This document shows, one piece after another, positions 6,672-14,940 of a stretch of 33,114 nt of DNA. Each line of letters begins with the position of its first letter. The stretch's first letter is position 1. Origin of the DNA: Veillonellaceae bacterium. Lineage in GTDB: Bacteria; Bacillota_C; Negativicutes; UBA1444. The stretch lies in NCBI GenBank assembly GCA_012798135.1, contig JAAZNU010000010.1, forward strand, positions 1-33,114, in the 5' to 3' direction. The translations under genes and the position numbers were made by a program. The notes below the pieces were generated by a model that worked only from the letters and a program-made list of their open reading frames with translations, was not told the origin of the DNA and made no database searches.

Positions 6672-7888
6672 GTTATCCCGTTTTCACTCCCACTTTTCCC
6701 CTTGGCCATCGATTCCTGCGCCGAGCAAATTCTCAGGCCGAACGAATACGCCCCCAACACGATCAGGATGGAGCCGGTCAGCAAAAAAACCGGCCGGATG
6801 CCGATCCAGGAACTGACGAAACCGCCGGCCAGCGGTCCAACCATGGAGCCCAGTTGGTTGGCCGCGTTGGTCAGGCCGAAAACCCGCCCGTGGAAACTCA
6901 CGTCGCTGGACTGAATGGCGATCATGTTGATCGTCGGAAACACACCGATCAGAAACAGTCCCATGAGAAACTGCAACGCGCCGAACTGCGTAATATCGGC
7001 GGCAAAAAACTGGCCGGCGTTAAATAGCCCAGCACCAACGAAAGCTGCCACCAGCGAAATCCGCAACGACCGTCCCTGCCCCGCCCGGCCCCAGATCGGC
7101 GCGGCGATTGCGCTGGCCGTTCCCGACAGGCTGAAAATGAACCCCGTCGTCAGGCCCACACCGGTCAACGACCCCTGCATCTCGGCCACATATAGCGACA
7201 TCAACGGTTGCAGCGTCATGCTGACCATTTGCACCGCGAACAGCAGACAAAGCATGCGGACCAACACCCGGTTGCGAAACGCTGTTTTCAAATCATCGAC
7301 CAGGCTGCTCTCCACCGGTGAGGAAACCCGGTCCGGCTCCCTCACCAGCCGCCATACCGCCAGCGTGGCGATGCAAAGAATCGCGGCGGACAGCAGGAAC
7401 GATCGGCGCATTCCGAACAGATAGGACAAGGTTCCACCCATCAAGGGCCCGACAATGCCCCCCACCACCAGCGCCGTCTGCATGACTCCCATGCAGAAAC
7501 CCATTTTTTCCGGTGGGGTTGACGACGCGACCAGCGCCATCGACGCCGGCACGAACCCGCTGGCGATTCCCTGGAAAACCCGGACCAGTACCAATTCGAC
7601 CGGATTCCTAACCCAGGCGCCCATGAAGTAGGATAGACTCAACATCAGTCCCGCCCGGATGATCATGCGTTTTTTTCCGGAACGGTCGGCCCGGCGGCCC
7701 CAATATGGCGCCATAACCGCCGCAATCAGAAAAGTGGCGGCAAAAACAACCCCGGCCCACATCTTTACATTGGACGAATCGACTCCCAATTCCAGCAGAT
7801 AGAGCGGCAGAAACGGGATGATCATCGTGTAGCTGGCGCCGCACAACACAACGGCCATGACCAGCGTCCATAAATTTTTACGCCACAT
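6668..7888 (-). CDS. MFS transporter, multidrug-efflux-like
   Basis: A 406-residue membrane protein with about twelve hydrophobic segments and the major facilitator hallmark GRRADRSGKKR between helices 2 and 3 (about residues 64-74). RVFQGIASGFVPAS in helix 4 and the GGIVGPLMGG motif in helix 5 are the antiporter-type signatures seen in drug-efflux members. It probably exports a small molecule by proton exchange, but the substrate cannot be read from sequence. It begins 40 bases after the GGDEF-EAL gene; that gap holds several purine-rich blocks (AAGGAGG, GGAGAGG). It is coupled by overlap to the HAD gene. Confidence 0.9.
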   Translation of the reverse strand: MWRKNLWTLVMAVVLCGASYTMIIPFLPLYLLELGVDSSNVKMWAGVVFAATFLIAAVMAPYWGRRADRSGKKRMIIRAGLMLSLSYFMGAWVRNPVELVLVRVFQGIASGFVPASMALVASSTPPEKMGFCMGVMQTALVVGGIVGPLMGGTLSYLFGMRRSFLLSAAILCIATLAVWRLVREPDRVSSPVESSLVDDLKTAFRNRVLVRMLCLLFAVQMVSMTLQPLMSLYVAEMQGSLTGVGLTTGFIFSLSGTASAIAAPIWGRAGQGRSLRISLVAAFVGAGLFNAGQFFAADITQFGALQFLMGLFLIGVFPTINMIAIQSSDVSFHGRVFGLTNAANQLGSMVGPLAGGFVSSWIGIRPVFLLTGSILIVLGAYSFGLRICSAQESMAKGKSGSENGIT

Positions 7889-7928
7889 ATCCCGTATACA
7901 CCTCTCCAGTTTCTCCTATTGTACCTCC

Positions 7929-10790
7929 TTACGGCACTTCCGTCCAATCCTGCAGCAAACGGAGCGCTGCCGGTTCGGACACCGCCCGGCTGAAGACAAA
8001 GCCCTGAATGGCGTCGCAATCCAGCTCCCGCAGTTTATCGATTTGGGCGTTCACCTCCACGCCTTCCGCAACCACCCGCAGATTCAGCGCATGGGCCAGA
8101 TCAATGATGAAACCGACATACTCCGCTTGTTTCGGATCATCCAAAATACCGTCGATGAACGATTTGTCGATTTTCAGAATACTGACCGGCAAGCGTCGCA
8201 GATATGTCAGCGACGAATATCCCGTACCGAAGTCATCCAGCGCCACCTCCACGCCAAGTTCCCGCAATTCCGTCAGCTTACGGATACTGTCCTCCATCGG
8301 CTCGATTAAAATATTCTCGGTAACTTCGATGGCTATCTGGCCAGGTTCGATGCCGGTTTCCACCAGAATCTCCCTGACAACCTCCGGAAAATTGTTGGCG
8401 CTCAGCTGGCGGGGCGACAAGTTGACCGCCACATGCAACCCTGGACAACCGGCGTCATGCAGTCGCCGGGAAAACCGGCAGGCCTCTCGCAGAACCCATT
8501 CCCCGATTGCTGCGATGGTCCCGGATTTCTCTGCCAGAGGGACAAACTTGCCGGGCGGCACGGAACCATGTTCGGCGCTGTTCCAGCGTAACAGAGCTTC
8601 AAAGCCAATAATTCGCCGATCGGACAAGCGAATTTCAGGCTGAAATTGCAAGGAGAACTCTTGATGCTCCAAGGCCCTTCGCAAACTGTTCGTCAACACC
8701 ATGCTTTCATAGGCGTCCTGTTGCAACGACGGATCATAAATTCGCCAGCAGTTGCGACCGCCATCCTTTGCCGCATACATGGCAATATCGGCTTTTTGCA
8801 ATACCTCATTCGGCGTCCGGCCATTCTCCGGATAAAAAACGATGCCGATACTTGCCGACATGGGAACCCGCTCCGGTCCCACTTCGTAATCCCTCCCAAG
8901 AACCGCCAGGACCCGATTCGCCAACTCCACGGCCTGACTCCGGGTTCTTTCCCCTGAGAGCGCCACTACGAACTCGTCGCCGCCGATTCGTGCACAAAAT
9001 GCCTCTTCGCCAAAGGCTTCCCGGATATATTGTCCGGCGGTCCGGATCAGATTATCGCCGACCGAATGGCCGAAGGTATCGTTGACCACCTTCAGTTCAT
9101 CAAGATCCAGATAAAATAAAACACCCCGCCGATCTCCCTGCCGGGCTTGCAACAATTCCTGCTCCAACCACAAATTCAGGCTGGCCCGGTTGCCCATACC
9201 GGTCAAGGTGTCGGAATACGCCAGTTGACTAATTTGCCTTTGTGCTTCACGGCGTTCCAAAAAAGCCGAAGCCAGTTGGGCATATTGCTGGAGAACCTCG
9301 AGGTCGTCCGGCGTCAGCGGATGAACGTCATCCAGCCAATGAACGGCCAACATACCCCGGATCCGGTTACCCAGCAGCAACGGTGCCATGACTATGGTCG
9401 TGATCCGCGCCAGCCGAGGGTCGGGTATTCTTCCGGCATACCGGCGGTAATCCGATATCTGAACGCTGCGGTTCTCCCGGAAGACCTGCCCGATCATGCC
9501 GGTATCCGCCCGTTGCGGCTCCAAGTGATCGAACGGAATCGGTCCTTGCGAATACGGTCGCGCAATCACCCGCCGTTCTTCATCAAAAATGCCGATGTAA
9601 CCGGCCGGGGCATCCACTAAGTGTAATGCGTCCTGCAAAATCATGACCAACGGATCGCCGCCCTCGTCAACCGGCTGGGTCAACAGCCGGGTCGCCGCCC
9701 GATACTGTTTTTCCCGCAGCAGCAACTGTTCCTCTTTTTCCTGACGCAACCGGACTTCGTCGCCCAATAGCTCGTTGGCCGCCGATAGTTCCTCGTTCAT
9801 CGCCGACAGTTCTTCGTTCATGGCGGTCAGTTCTTCGTTCATGGCGGTCAGTTCCTGGTTGGCTGCAAACAGTTCGGAAGTTCGCCGTTCCACCAAGTCC
9901 TCCAACCGTTCCCGATGCAGCTTCAGCTCGTTTTCCAGTTCCTTGCGTTCGGTGATATCCAGGCCTACTCCGGCTAAAAAGATTTCATCCTGGATCCGCA
10001 GCGACATTGTAGAGAAAAAATATGTCTGCCGCTGTCCTTCGCGACCGATGACCTCCGCTTCCACTTCGGCGTGACCAAGCCGCAGCGCCGTTGCATTTGC
10101 ATGGGCAATCCGCTCCTGTTCAGTCGTCTCAAAAAAGTCCCGACAGTCTTTGCCGGCGAGCTGCGTCGCCGAAAGGCCGCTGACCGCTTCCAGGGTTCTG
10201 TTCCAGCGGAGTAGCCGCCCAGCCTCGTCCAACAGATAAATCACGCCGGGAATGCCTTCGAACAGAGCATGGACCATCAGCTGCTCTTCCCGGAGCCGTT
10301 GCTGCAGCAACAGCTTCTCGACCACAACCGCCGCCAACCGGGCATACTGTTCAAACGCAAAGCGTTCCTCCGGCAGAATCGCACCCACCTGGCCCTGCCA
10401 CGCCAGTTGCAACACGCCGATGATTTGGCCGCCGGCGCGAATCGGCGCCGACAACACCGTAGTGATACGATCCAGTCGCGGATCGGCGATCCGTTTTTCC
10501 CAAGCCTGATAATCATGAATAATGCGAGTCTCGCCCGATTGGCAGACTTCACCGATCAATCCCTCGGTCTGGCGGACACGAACGCCGATCCTGTCGGCGT
10601 CGATTCCCACGCCATAGCGGATGCACAGGAAGTCCGGTTCCTCGTCATCCACCAACGACAAGGCGGCGCTAGCGGCCTGCAACATATCCACGGCCTGTTG
10701 CAGAATTTCTTGCAGCAGGCCTGCCGGATCAATATGGTCAATCAGGGTACCGGCAATATTATGCAGCAACGCTTGATTTCGGTTTGCCAA
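7929..10790 (-). CDS. GAF-PAS-GAF-GGDEF-EAL cyclic-di-GMP enzyme
   Basis: A soluble protein of about 953 residues with a GAF domain (about 5-165), a PAS domain ending in GLDITERK (about 175-285), a coiled coil with repeated NEEL heptads (about 290-365), a second GAF domain (about 370-515), a GGDEF domain (about 525-685) and an EAL domain (about 700-945). GGDEF is intact (about 603-607), but the RxxD inhibitory site five residues before it is absent. EALLRW, EVTEN and DDFGTGYSSL are intact, so both synthesis and breakdown of cyclic-di-GMP look possible. The two GAF domains share a distinctive RIPDPRLARITT-like stretch. I chose TTG at 10790 because GGGGGA lies seven bases upstream; GTG at 10805 is the alternative. 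It heads a run with MFS, HAD and Cache genes. Confidence 0.92.
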   Translation of the reverse strand: MANRNQALLHNIAGTLIDHIDPAGLLQEILQQAVDMLQAASAALSLVDDEEPDFLCIRYGVGIDADRIGVRVRQTEGLIGEVCQSGETRIIHDYQAWEKRIADPRLDRITTVLSAPIRAGGQIIGVLQLAWQGQVGAILPEERFAFEQYARLAAVVVEKLLLQQRLREEQLMVHALFEGIPGVIYLLDEAGRLLRWNRTLEAVSGLSATQLAGKDCRDFFETTEQERIAHANATALRLGHAEVEAEVIGREGQRQTYFFSTMSLRIQDEIFLAGVGLDITERKELENELKLHRERLEDLVERRTSELFAANQELTAMNEELTAMNEELSAMNEELSAANELLGDEVRLRQEKEEQLLLREKQYRAATRLLTQPVDEGGDPLVMILQDALHLVDAPAGYIGIFDEERRVIARPYSQGPIPFDHLEPQRADTGMIGQVFRENRSVQISDYRRYAGRIPDPRLARITTIVMAPLLLGNRIRGMLAVHWLDDVHPLTPDDLEVLQQYAQLASAFLERREAQRQISQLAYSDTLTGMGNRASLNLWLEQELLQARQGDRRGVLFYLDLDELKVVNDTFGHSVGDNLIRTAGQYIREAFGEEAFCARIGGDEFVVALSGERTRSQAVELANRVLAVLGRDYEVGPERVPMSASIGIVFYPENGRTPNEVLQKADIAMYAAKDGGRNCWRIYDPSLQQDAYESMVLTNSLRRALEHQEFSLQFQPEIRLSDRRIIGFEALLRWNSAEHGSVPPGKFVPLAEKSGTIAAIGEWVLREACRFSRRLHDAGCPGLHVAVNLSPRQLSANNFPEVVREILVETGIEPGQIAIEVTENILIEPMEDSIRKLTELRELGVEVALDDFGTGYSSLTYLRRLPVSILKIDKSFIDGILDDPKQAEYVGFIIDLAHALNLRVVAEGVEVNAQIDKLRELDCDAIQGFVFSRAVSEPAALRLLQDWTEVP
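9784..9867 (-). repeat. In-frame 21-base tandem repeat in the coiled coil
   Basis: Four consecutive 21-base units encode seven residues each, of the type (L/A)xAMNEE. The central two units are almost identical at DNA level. They build the signalling helix between the PAS and second GAF domain. Unit number could change by slippage without breaking the frame. Confidence 0.8.
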
Positions 10791-10847
10791 CTTAGTTTCC
10801 CCCACTCTCCATCGGACCCGTCTTGTCCATCTCGTTCATTAGCCAAA

Positions 10848-11021
10848 TCAAACAAAATCGGCGTCGGCGCGCAGATAATCGGTCATCAAGTGCTGTGCAG
10901 ACAAACTGCTGCACAGGATCGTGATACAAACGGTGGTGATCGTCAGGCGGTGATCTTGGCGCGAAAGCTGAATAGGCACGTCCCCTCCGGCAAGACGATT
11001 CCGGAACCCCTTTGCGGGCAA
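10848..11021 (-). CDS. Small hypothetical protein upstream of the GGDEF-EAL gene
   Basis: A possible 57-residue product begins MPAKGFRNR and ends DYLRADADFV. The TTG start at 11021 follows GGTGGAG at a spacing of nine bases; a GTG five codons upstream overlaps that site. The centre is hydrophobic and has two cysteines (TVCITILC). I do not recognise a family. It fills most of the otherwise empty 325 bases between the SGNH terminator and the GGDEF-EAL gene, on the same strand, so it may be the first gene of that unit. No known riboswitch fold was seen here. Confidence 0.38.
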   Translation of the reverse strand: MPAKGFRNRLAGGDVPIQLSRQDHRLTITTVCITILCSSLSAQHLMTDYLRADADFV

Positions 11022-11073
11022 ATAAGCAAACTCCACCTTTTTTTAAATTCTTTTCTGTCCCGAGAATTCCTGC

Positions 11074-11100
11074 AATAAAAAAAGCTGCCGAATCGGCAGC
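11074..11100 (-). terminator. Terminator after the SGNH hydrolase gene
   Basis: GCTGCCG and CGGCAGC pair around a three-base loop and are followed by seven T residues on the minus strand. It starts 16 bases past the stop codon at 11116. Confidence 0.92.
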
Positions 11101-11115
11101 GCAAGTCTGTTGAAT

Positions 11116-11874
11116 TTATTTACGGGCTGATGCCCTGGCAACGTAGGAATTGATCTGCCGCCGCCAGACCAAATAGGCGTCATCGTTCAGATGCAACCCG
11201 TCATACGTATACTGTGCCAGTAATCTTCCTTCCGGGTCCGTAAACGCCCCCGACAGATCGAGATAGGCATAGCCATATTTCTCCGCCAATGGCCTGATTT
11301 TCTGATTAAGCTCTCGAATGAAGCGGTTCTTTCGCAACCCGTTGGAAGGATACATCTGATCATTGAACGGCAATATACTCTGTACATACACCGGGGTATC
11401 CGGCAATTCCGAATGGAAACGGGCCAGAATCATGTCATAATTCGCCAACACCTGATCCACCGGCCGACCGAAGCAAAGATCATTAGTGCCGATCATCAGG
11501 AATATTTGCCGGGGACGCAGTTCGATAACTTCACTCTGGCGATTCAACAAACCCAGCGTCGTGTCCCCGCTAATCCCGCGGTTTACCACCGGGACTTCCG
11601 GAAACAGGCGTTGCCAGTCGGCGCCAAATGTAATGCTGTCGCCAAAAAACACCACCGGTTTTTCCTTGTTGCTGGCCGTCATTGAAAAATAGAGGCGCCG
11701 AAGTCGATAGTTCATGGTCAGATAGGCAGGATCTTCCGGCTTCCTTCCCAAATTGTTGACCCATTCCACCACGTGGACGACCTTTTCATTCGCCAATACC
11801 CGATTCAATGTCCCGTTATGCGACCCAGCCAGAAAAACAGCCACCAGCAGGGCCACCAGAATTCCTTTTTTCAC
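11116..11874 (-). CDS. Exported SGNH/GDSL-family hydrolase
   Basis: A 252-residue protein with an N-terminal signal or anchor segment (KKGILVALLVAVFLAG) that places it outside the membrane. All four SGNH blocks are present: GDSITFG with the nucleophile Ser, NRGISGDT with the oxyanion Gly, IGTND with the Asn, and DGLHLND carrying the catalytic Asp and His near the end. Members hydrolyse acyl or acetyl esters of lipids, glycans or peptidoglycan; the sequence resembles bacterial platelet-activating-factor-acetylhydrolase-like enzymes. Substrate unknown. I prefer GTG at 11874, eight bases after GGGAG, over the ATG at 11895, which has no ribosome binding site. It is flanked by terminators on both sides and stands alone. 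Confidence 0.88.
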   Translation of the reverse strand: MKKGILVALLVAVFLAGSHNGTLNRVLANEKVVHVVEWVNNLGRKPEDPAYLTMNYRLRRLYFSMTASNKEKPVVFFGDSITFGADWQRLFPEVPVVNRGISGDTTLGLLNRQSEVIELRPRQIFLMIGTNDLCFGRPVDQVLANYDMILARFHSELPDTPVYVQSILPFNDQMYPSNGLRKNRFIRELNQKIRPLAEKYGYAYLDLSGAFTDPEGRLLAQYTYDGLHLNDDAYLVWRRQINSYVARASARK

Positions 11875-11983
11875 CCGAGCAACTCCCAACTGCATTTGTG
11901 CAATAATTCAGCATCCGTTGTGCTGCATTTAGTTATTTATTTTACTTTTCCAATTAAAAATCCTGCTTTTTATTGTCCCATTC

Positions 11984-12024
11984 TAAAAAAAAAGTCAGCC
12001 GGACCTTCAAAGTCCGGCTGACTT
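11984..12024 (-). terminator. Terminator after fabK
   Basis: A perfect 13-bp stem (AAGTCAGCCGGAC with its complement) and a seven-base loop are followed by nine T residues on the minus strand. It begins six bases past the fabK stop codon. Confidence 0.95.
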
Positions 12025-12029
12025 CATTT

Positions 12030-12974
12030 TTATCGTTTGAGAAGTTCCGGAGCCTGGCTCAATAAACGCCCGGCATCCGCCATGATGGCTGCCAGAACTT
12101 CGCGGACGGGCTGGATTTGGCGCAACGGCAGCAAACTTTGTCCCACCTGGACCAATCCATTTTCCACATCGCCATCGACTGCCGCCAGACGATTAGTGCC
12201 GGTCGCCAATTTGTCCAGCTCCGCCTGGGGAGCGCCGCTAGTCTCAAGGGCCAGGAATTTATCCGTAAAGACATTTTTCAGGCCCCGAACACCATAACCC
12301 CGTGAAACGCCGGTCGCCGTCGAATCAGTGTCCGTTGCTTCAATGATTCTGGCTTTGGCCTTCGGATGCAAACCGCATTCGTCGGTCAGCAGGAAACGGG
12401 ATCCCATCTGGACGCCAGCGGCGCCCATGAGCAACGCAGCCGCAACGCCACGTCCATCGACGATTCCCCCGGCGGCTATCACAGGCAGCTTGACTTCCGG
12501 AATCACATTGGTCATCAATGCCATTGTGCTCTGAGTACCAATATGACCGCCCGCTTCCATGCCTTCGATCACGATGGCGTCCGCACCGGCGGCTTCGACC
12601 CGCTTGGCCAGTTTGACGCTGGGAACAACCGGAATCACCTTGACGCCGGCGGCGTGCAAACGATCAAAATAAACAACCGGATTGCCGGCGCCCAAGGTCA
12701 CGAACGCCGTCTTTTCTTCACAAATGACCGCCACGATTTCATCCCGGTTGGGTGCCATCAACATCACATTCACGCCGAACGGTTTATCCGTCAGCTGCTT
12801 GGCCTTGCGGATCTCCTCCCGGGTCCATTCCGCAGTACGTCCGCCTGTGGCAATGATCCCGGCGCCGCCGGCATTGGAAACGGCTGAAGCCAGGTTGGCT
12901 TCCGACACCCAGGCCATGGCCCCCTGCAGGACCGGATATTTTATTCCCAACAGTGTGGTTAATCTTGTATTCAT
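12030..12974 (-). CDS. fabK: Enoyl-ACP reductase II (FMN type)
   Basis: A 314-residue TIM-barrel flavoprotein. It would reduce trans-2-enoyl-ACP in the last step of fatty-acid elongation, using FMN and a nicotinamide cofactor. The pattern YPVLQGAMAWVSEANLA, the block KPFGVNVMLM, GAGNP, VIPVVPS, EGMEAGGHIG, and IAAGGIVDGRG followed by GVQMGSRF match FabK closely. The family also contains nitronate monooxygenases, which differ in the KPFGVNVMLM and EAGGHIG blocks. The gene is alone, not in a fab cluster, so it could be a second isozyme. The second ATG (12974) lies six bases after GAGGG and is the better start; the ATG at 12980 abuts the site. Confidence 0.85.
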   Translation of the reverse strand: MNTRLTTLLGIKYPVLQGAMAWVSEANLASAVSNAGGAGIIATGGRTAEWTREEIRKAKQLTDKPFGVNVMLMAPNRDEIVAVICEEKTAFVTLGAGNPVVYFDRLHAAGVKVIPVVPSVKLAKRVEAAGADAIVIEGMEAGGHIGTQSTMALMTNVIPEVKLPVIAAGGIVDGRGVAAALLMGAAGVQMGSRFLLTDECGLHPKAKARIIEATDTDSTATGVSRGYGVRGLKNVFTDKFLALETSGAPQAELDKLATGTNRLAAVDGDVENGLVQVGQSLLPLRQIQPVREVLAAIMADAGRLLSQAPELLKR

Positions 12975-13023
12975 GTTCATCCCTCTTTTTGAAGACTTTC
13001 TAGCTTTATAATAACATAATTTA

Positions 13024-13035
13024 TAATAATTATTA
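13024..13035. promoter_or_regulatory. AT-rich palindrome upstream of fabK
   Basis: TAATAATTATTA is a perfect 12-base palindrome in a very AT-rich stretch (13005-13045) just upstream of fabK. A MarR-type regulator such as FabT could bind such a site, but AT-rich promoter DNA produces palindromes by chance. The 243 bases between fabK and the divergent DUF2680 gene also hold TATAAT at 13158-13163 and TTGACA at 13130-13135. Their spacing of 22 is too long for one standard promoter. Confidence 0.3.
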
Positions 13036-13217
13036 AGTATAATAAGCCCTCGCCAGCAAAATTCGGTTTATGAAGTGAAAGTTCGGAGTTCAATCCGCCG
13101 TTCGCACATTTCACAAACACGTCACAAATTTGACATGCTTTCTTAAAATCTCCCTCCTATAATCATAATTGAAAGCGGAACAATCCGCGATAGTTGAAAA
13201 TGAAAGGGGAATATAAA

Positions 13218-13808
13218 ATGAAGAAAAAAGCAGTCATAATCGCCGGTGTGGCGGCATTGGCCCTGATAACAGCCGGAGTGACCATGGCATCGCCGATGGG
13301 GCGGGGAATGATGGGAGGCGGGTTTGGCTGGGGCGGCGGTCCCGGCAGAATGGAACCTCTTAAGCTCACCGAATCGCAACAGGCCGATTGGAAAGCCTGG
13401 CAGGAAAAGAACTTCCAGCTCAGAAAAGAGCAAGTACAGCTGATGGTCAAATCCGGTTACCTCACCCAGGAACAGGCCGACGCCAAACTCAAGATGATGG
13501 ACAGCGGCCACGCGTTCCGGATGAAAAACAACCTGGTCGGTCCCGGCGCCCGCTTCACCGGACCGTTGACCGATGACCAGAAAGCCGACCTGAAAAAGCT
13601 GGCCGAAGAACGTTTGAATATCCAGAAGGAAAACCTGGCCCGCCTGGTGTCCGCCGGCCAGATTACCCAGGCCCAGGCCGATGCCCGTATCGAGCGGATG
13701 CAGACACGCATCAGCAACTTTGACCAGAAGGGCTTTGGTGGCCCTGGCGGCCCCGGTCGCGGCGGGTTCGGCGGCGGCAAAGGCGGCCCTGGTGGCTGTC
13801 GCTTCTAA
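13218..13808 (+). CDS. Exported DUF2680 protein with Gly-rich ends
   Basis: This is the only plus-strand gene. Its 196-residue product starts with a signal peptide (KKKAVIIAGVAALALITAGVTMAS), then a Met/Gly-rich stretch (GRGMMGGGFGWGGG). Two copies of a helical DUF2680-like repeat follow (about residues 45-90 and 110-155; each LTxxQxADxK...LxxxGxxTQxQADA). The Gly-rich tail ends in GCRF. The helical repeats and the export signal resemble envelope proteins of the CpxP/Spy sort only in general style, and function is unknown. Start choice: AAGGGGA lies seven bases before this ATG; an in-frame ATG at 13200 (MKGEYKM) is less well placed. A strong terminator follows. Confidence 0.8.
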   Translation: MKKKAVIIAGVAALALITAGVTMASPMGRGMMGGGFGWGGGPGRMEPLKLTESQQADWKAWQEKNFQLRKEQVQLMVKSGYLTQEQADAKLKMMDSGHAFRMKNNLVGPGARFTGPLTDDQKADLKKLAEERLNIQKENLARLVSAGQITQAQADARIERMQTRISNFDQKGFGGPGGPGRGGFGGGKGGPGGCRF

Positions 13809-13830
13809 ACAGTCCTCCTCCCCCCGTTTA

Positions 13831-13858
13831 TCCTCCGGCGTCAGCCGGAGGATTTTTT
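13831..13858 (+). terminator. Terminator after the DUF2680 gene
   Basis: TCCTCCGGC and GCCGGAGGA pair around GTCA, followed by TTTTTT on the plus strand, 22 bases after the stop codon. Confidence 0.93.
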
Positions 13859-13879
13859 ATCCAGCCAAGACAGACAACA

Positions 13880-13925
13880 AGAGACAGTCCCGCCAAAGGT
13901 TTATCCTTTCGCCGGGACTGTCTCT
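13880..13925. terminator. Second hairpin between convergent genes
   Basis: A 13-bp stem (AGAGACAGTCCCG and its complement) with an inner AAAGG/CCTTT helix lies between the DUF2680 gene and the converging REC-GGDEF gene. Reading plus, it runs into TTCGTCTTTT; reading minus, the T-run is poor. It may serve both genes. Confidence 0.65.
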
Positions 13926-13957
13926 TTCGTCTTTTGGCAAGCGCCGGAAGCGACCGG

Positions 13958-14911
13958 CTAATCTCGTTCGGAAAAACAGGTAAACGCGTTGCCCGTCTTT
14001 TCTTTGGCGCGATACAGTGCCTCGTCCGCTTTTTTCATCAGCATTTTTATTTCCATGCCGTCCTGCGGAAAAAAACTGACTCCCATGCTGAGTCCCACCC
14101 GCACATGTTGGCCGTCGATTTCAACCGGATAATCGCAAGCCTCGAACACGGATGAAATGACTGGCAACAGTGTTTTGGCGTCATGAACATCGGGCAGAAT
14201 AAAGATGAACTCATCGCCACCCAGGCGGGCGACAAAATCGTTGGAACGAACCGCCTGCCGAAACCGGCGTGACATTTCCTGCAGCAACCGGTCGCCGGCC
14301 GAATGGCCCAGGTTGTCATTCACCAGCTTGAAGCGGTCCAAATCGAGAAACACGATGGCCAGCGAACGCCGGATGCGTTGCGCCCGGTCCAGCCAGCGGG
14401 AAAGTTCGGTTTCGAACAAATTGCGGTTCGGCAATCCCGTCAACGGATCATGGAAGGCCATCAGGCGAAGCATATGGTCGGCCTGCCGGGCCCGGATCAG
14501 AATATCGATTCGGCGGCACAATAACTGCATGTTCACCGGCTTGACGATAAAATCCGTCGCTCCGCTGTCAAACGCCTGATTGATGGCCTGTTCATCGTCA
14601 CGGGCCGTGATCATCAGAATCGGCAAATCATGGCCCTGGGGCAGGCTTGTGATCGCTTCGCAGGTTGCAAATCCATCCATGACCTTCATCATGGCGTCCA
14701 ACAGGATCATGTCCGGCCAATTATCGTCCAGACAGCGCACCCAGGCCAAAACATCGCTGCCATCCACAAATTCCCGAACCCGGTAGCCCCTATTTTGCAA
14801 TTCATCCCGCAACACCCGACGTTCCAGGGCCGAATCATCCACCACATAGATCAGGGGCTGGGTGGCATTCTGTTCCCGGGAGTTTTGCAACCATCGTTCA
14901 ATCCATAACAC
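13958..14911 (-). CDS. REC-GGDEF response regulator (diguanylate cyclase)
   Basis: A 317-residue cytosolic response regulator. The receiver domain (about 20-135) has the acidic pair Asp25/26, the phospho-acceptor Asp72 in LLDAMM, Thr102 and Lys124, all as expected. The GGDEF domain (about 150-315) has the intact active-site loop at about 231-235 and an RSND inhibitory I-site five residues before it. The enzyme should therefore make cyclic-di-GMP and be product-inhibited. This is the PleD/WspR style of output with one receiver. GTG at 14911 follows CGGAGA by eight bases. It lies 29 bases after cheW, so the two are probably cotranscribed and may receive a signal from a chemosensory kinase encoded elsewhere. 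Confidence 0.93.
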   Translation of the reverse strand: MLWIERWLQNSREQNATQPLIYVVDDSALERRVLRDELQNRGYRVREFVDGSDVLAWVRCLDDNWPDMILLDAMMKVMDGFATCEAITSLPQGHDLPILMITARDDEQAINQAFDSGATDFIVKPVNMQLLCRRIDILIRARQADHMLRLMAFHDPLTGLPNRNLFETELSRWLDRAQRIRRSLAIVFLDLDRFKLVNDNLGHSAGDRLLQEMSRRFRQAVRSNDFVARLGGDEFIFILPDVHDAKTLLPVISSVFEACDYPVEIDGQHVRVGLSMGVSFFPQDGMEIKMLMKKADEALYRAKEKTGNAFTCFSERD

Positions 14912-14940
14912 GTTTCCGTTCTCCGCAGGTTTGTTCCGGA

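Noticed and set aside
9784..9867. Short regular repeats considered as a CRISPR array
   Set aside because: The units are contiguous, in frame and encode a coiled coil; there are no spacers.
10806..11115. Cyclic-di-GMP riboswitch upstream of the GGDEF-EAL gene
   Set aside because: I looked for the conserved aptamer core on both strands and did not find it.
12030..12974. Nitronate monooxygenase
   Set aside because: Same fold, but the KPFGVNVMLM and EGMEAGGHIG blocks and the overall length fit FabK better. Some doubt remains without a search.
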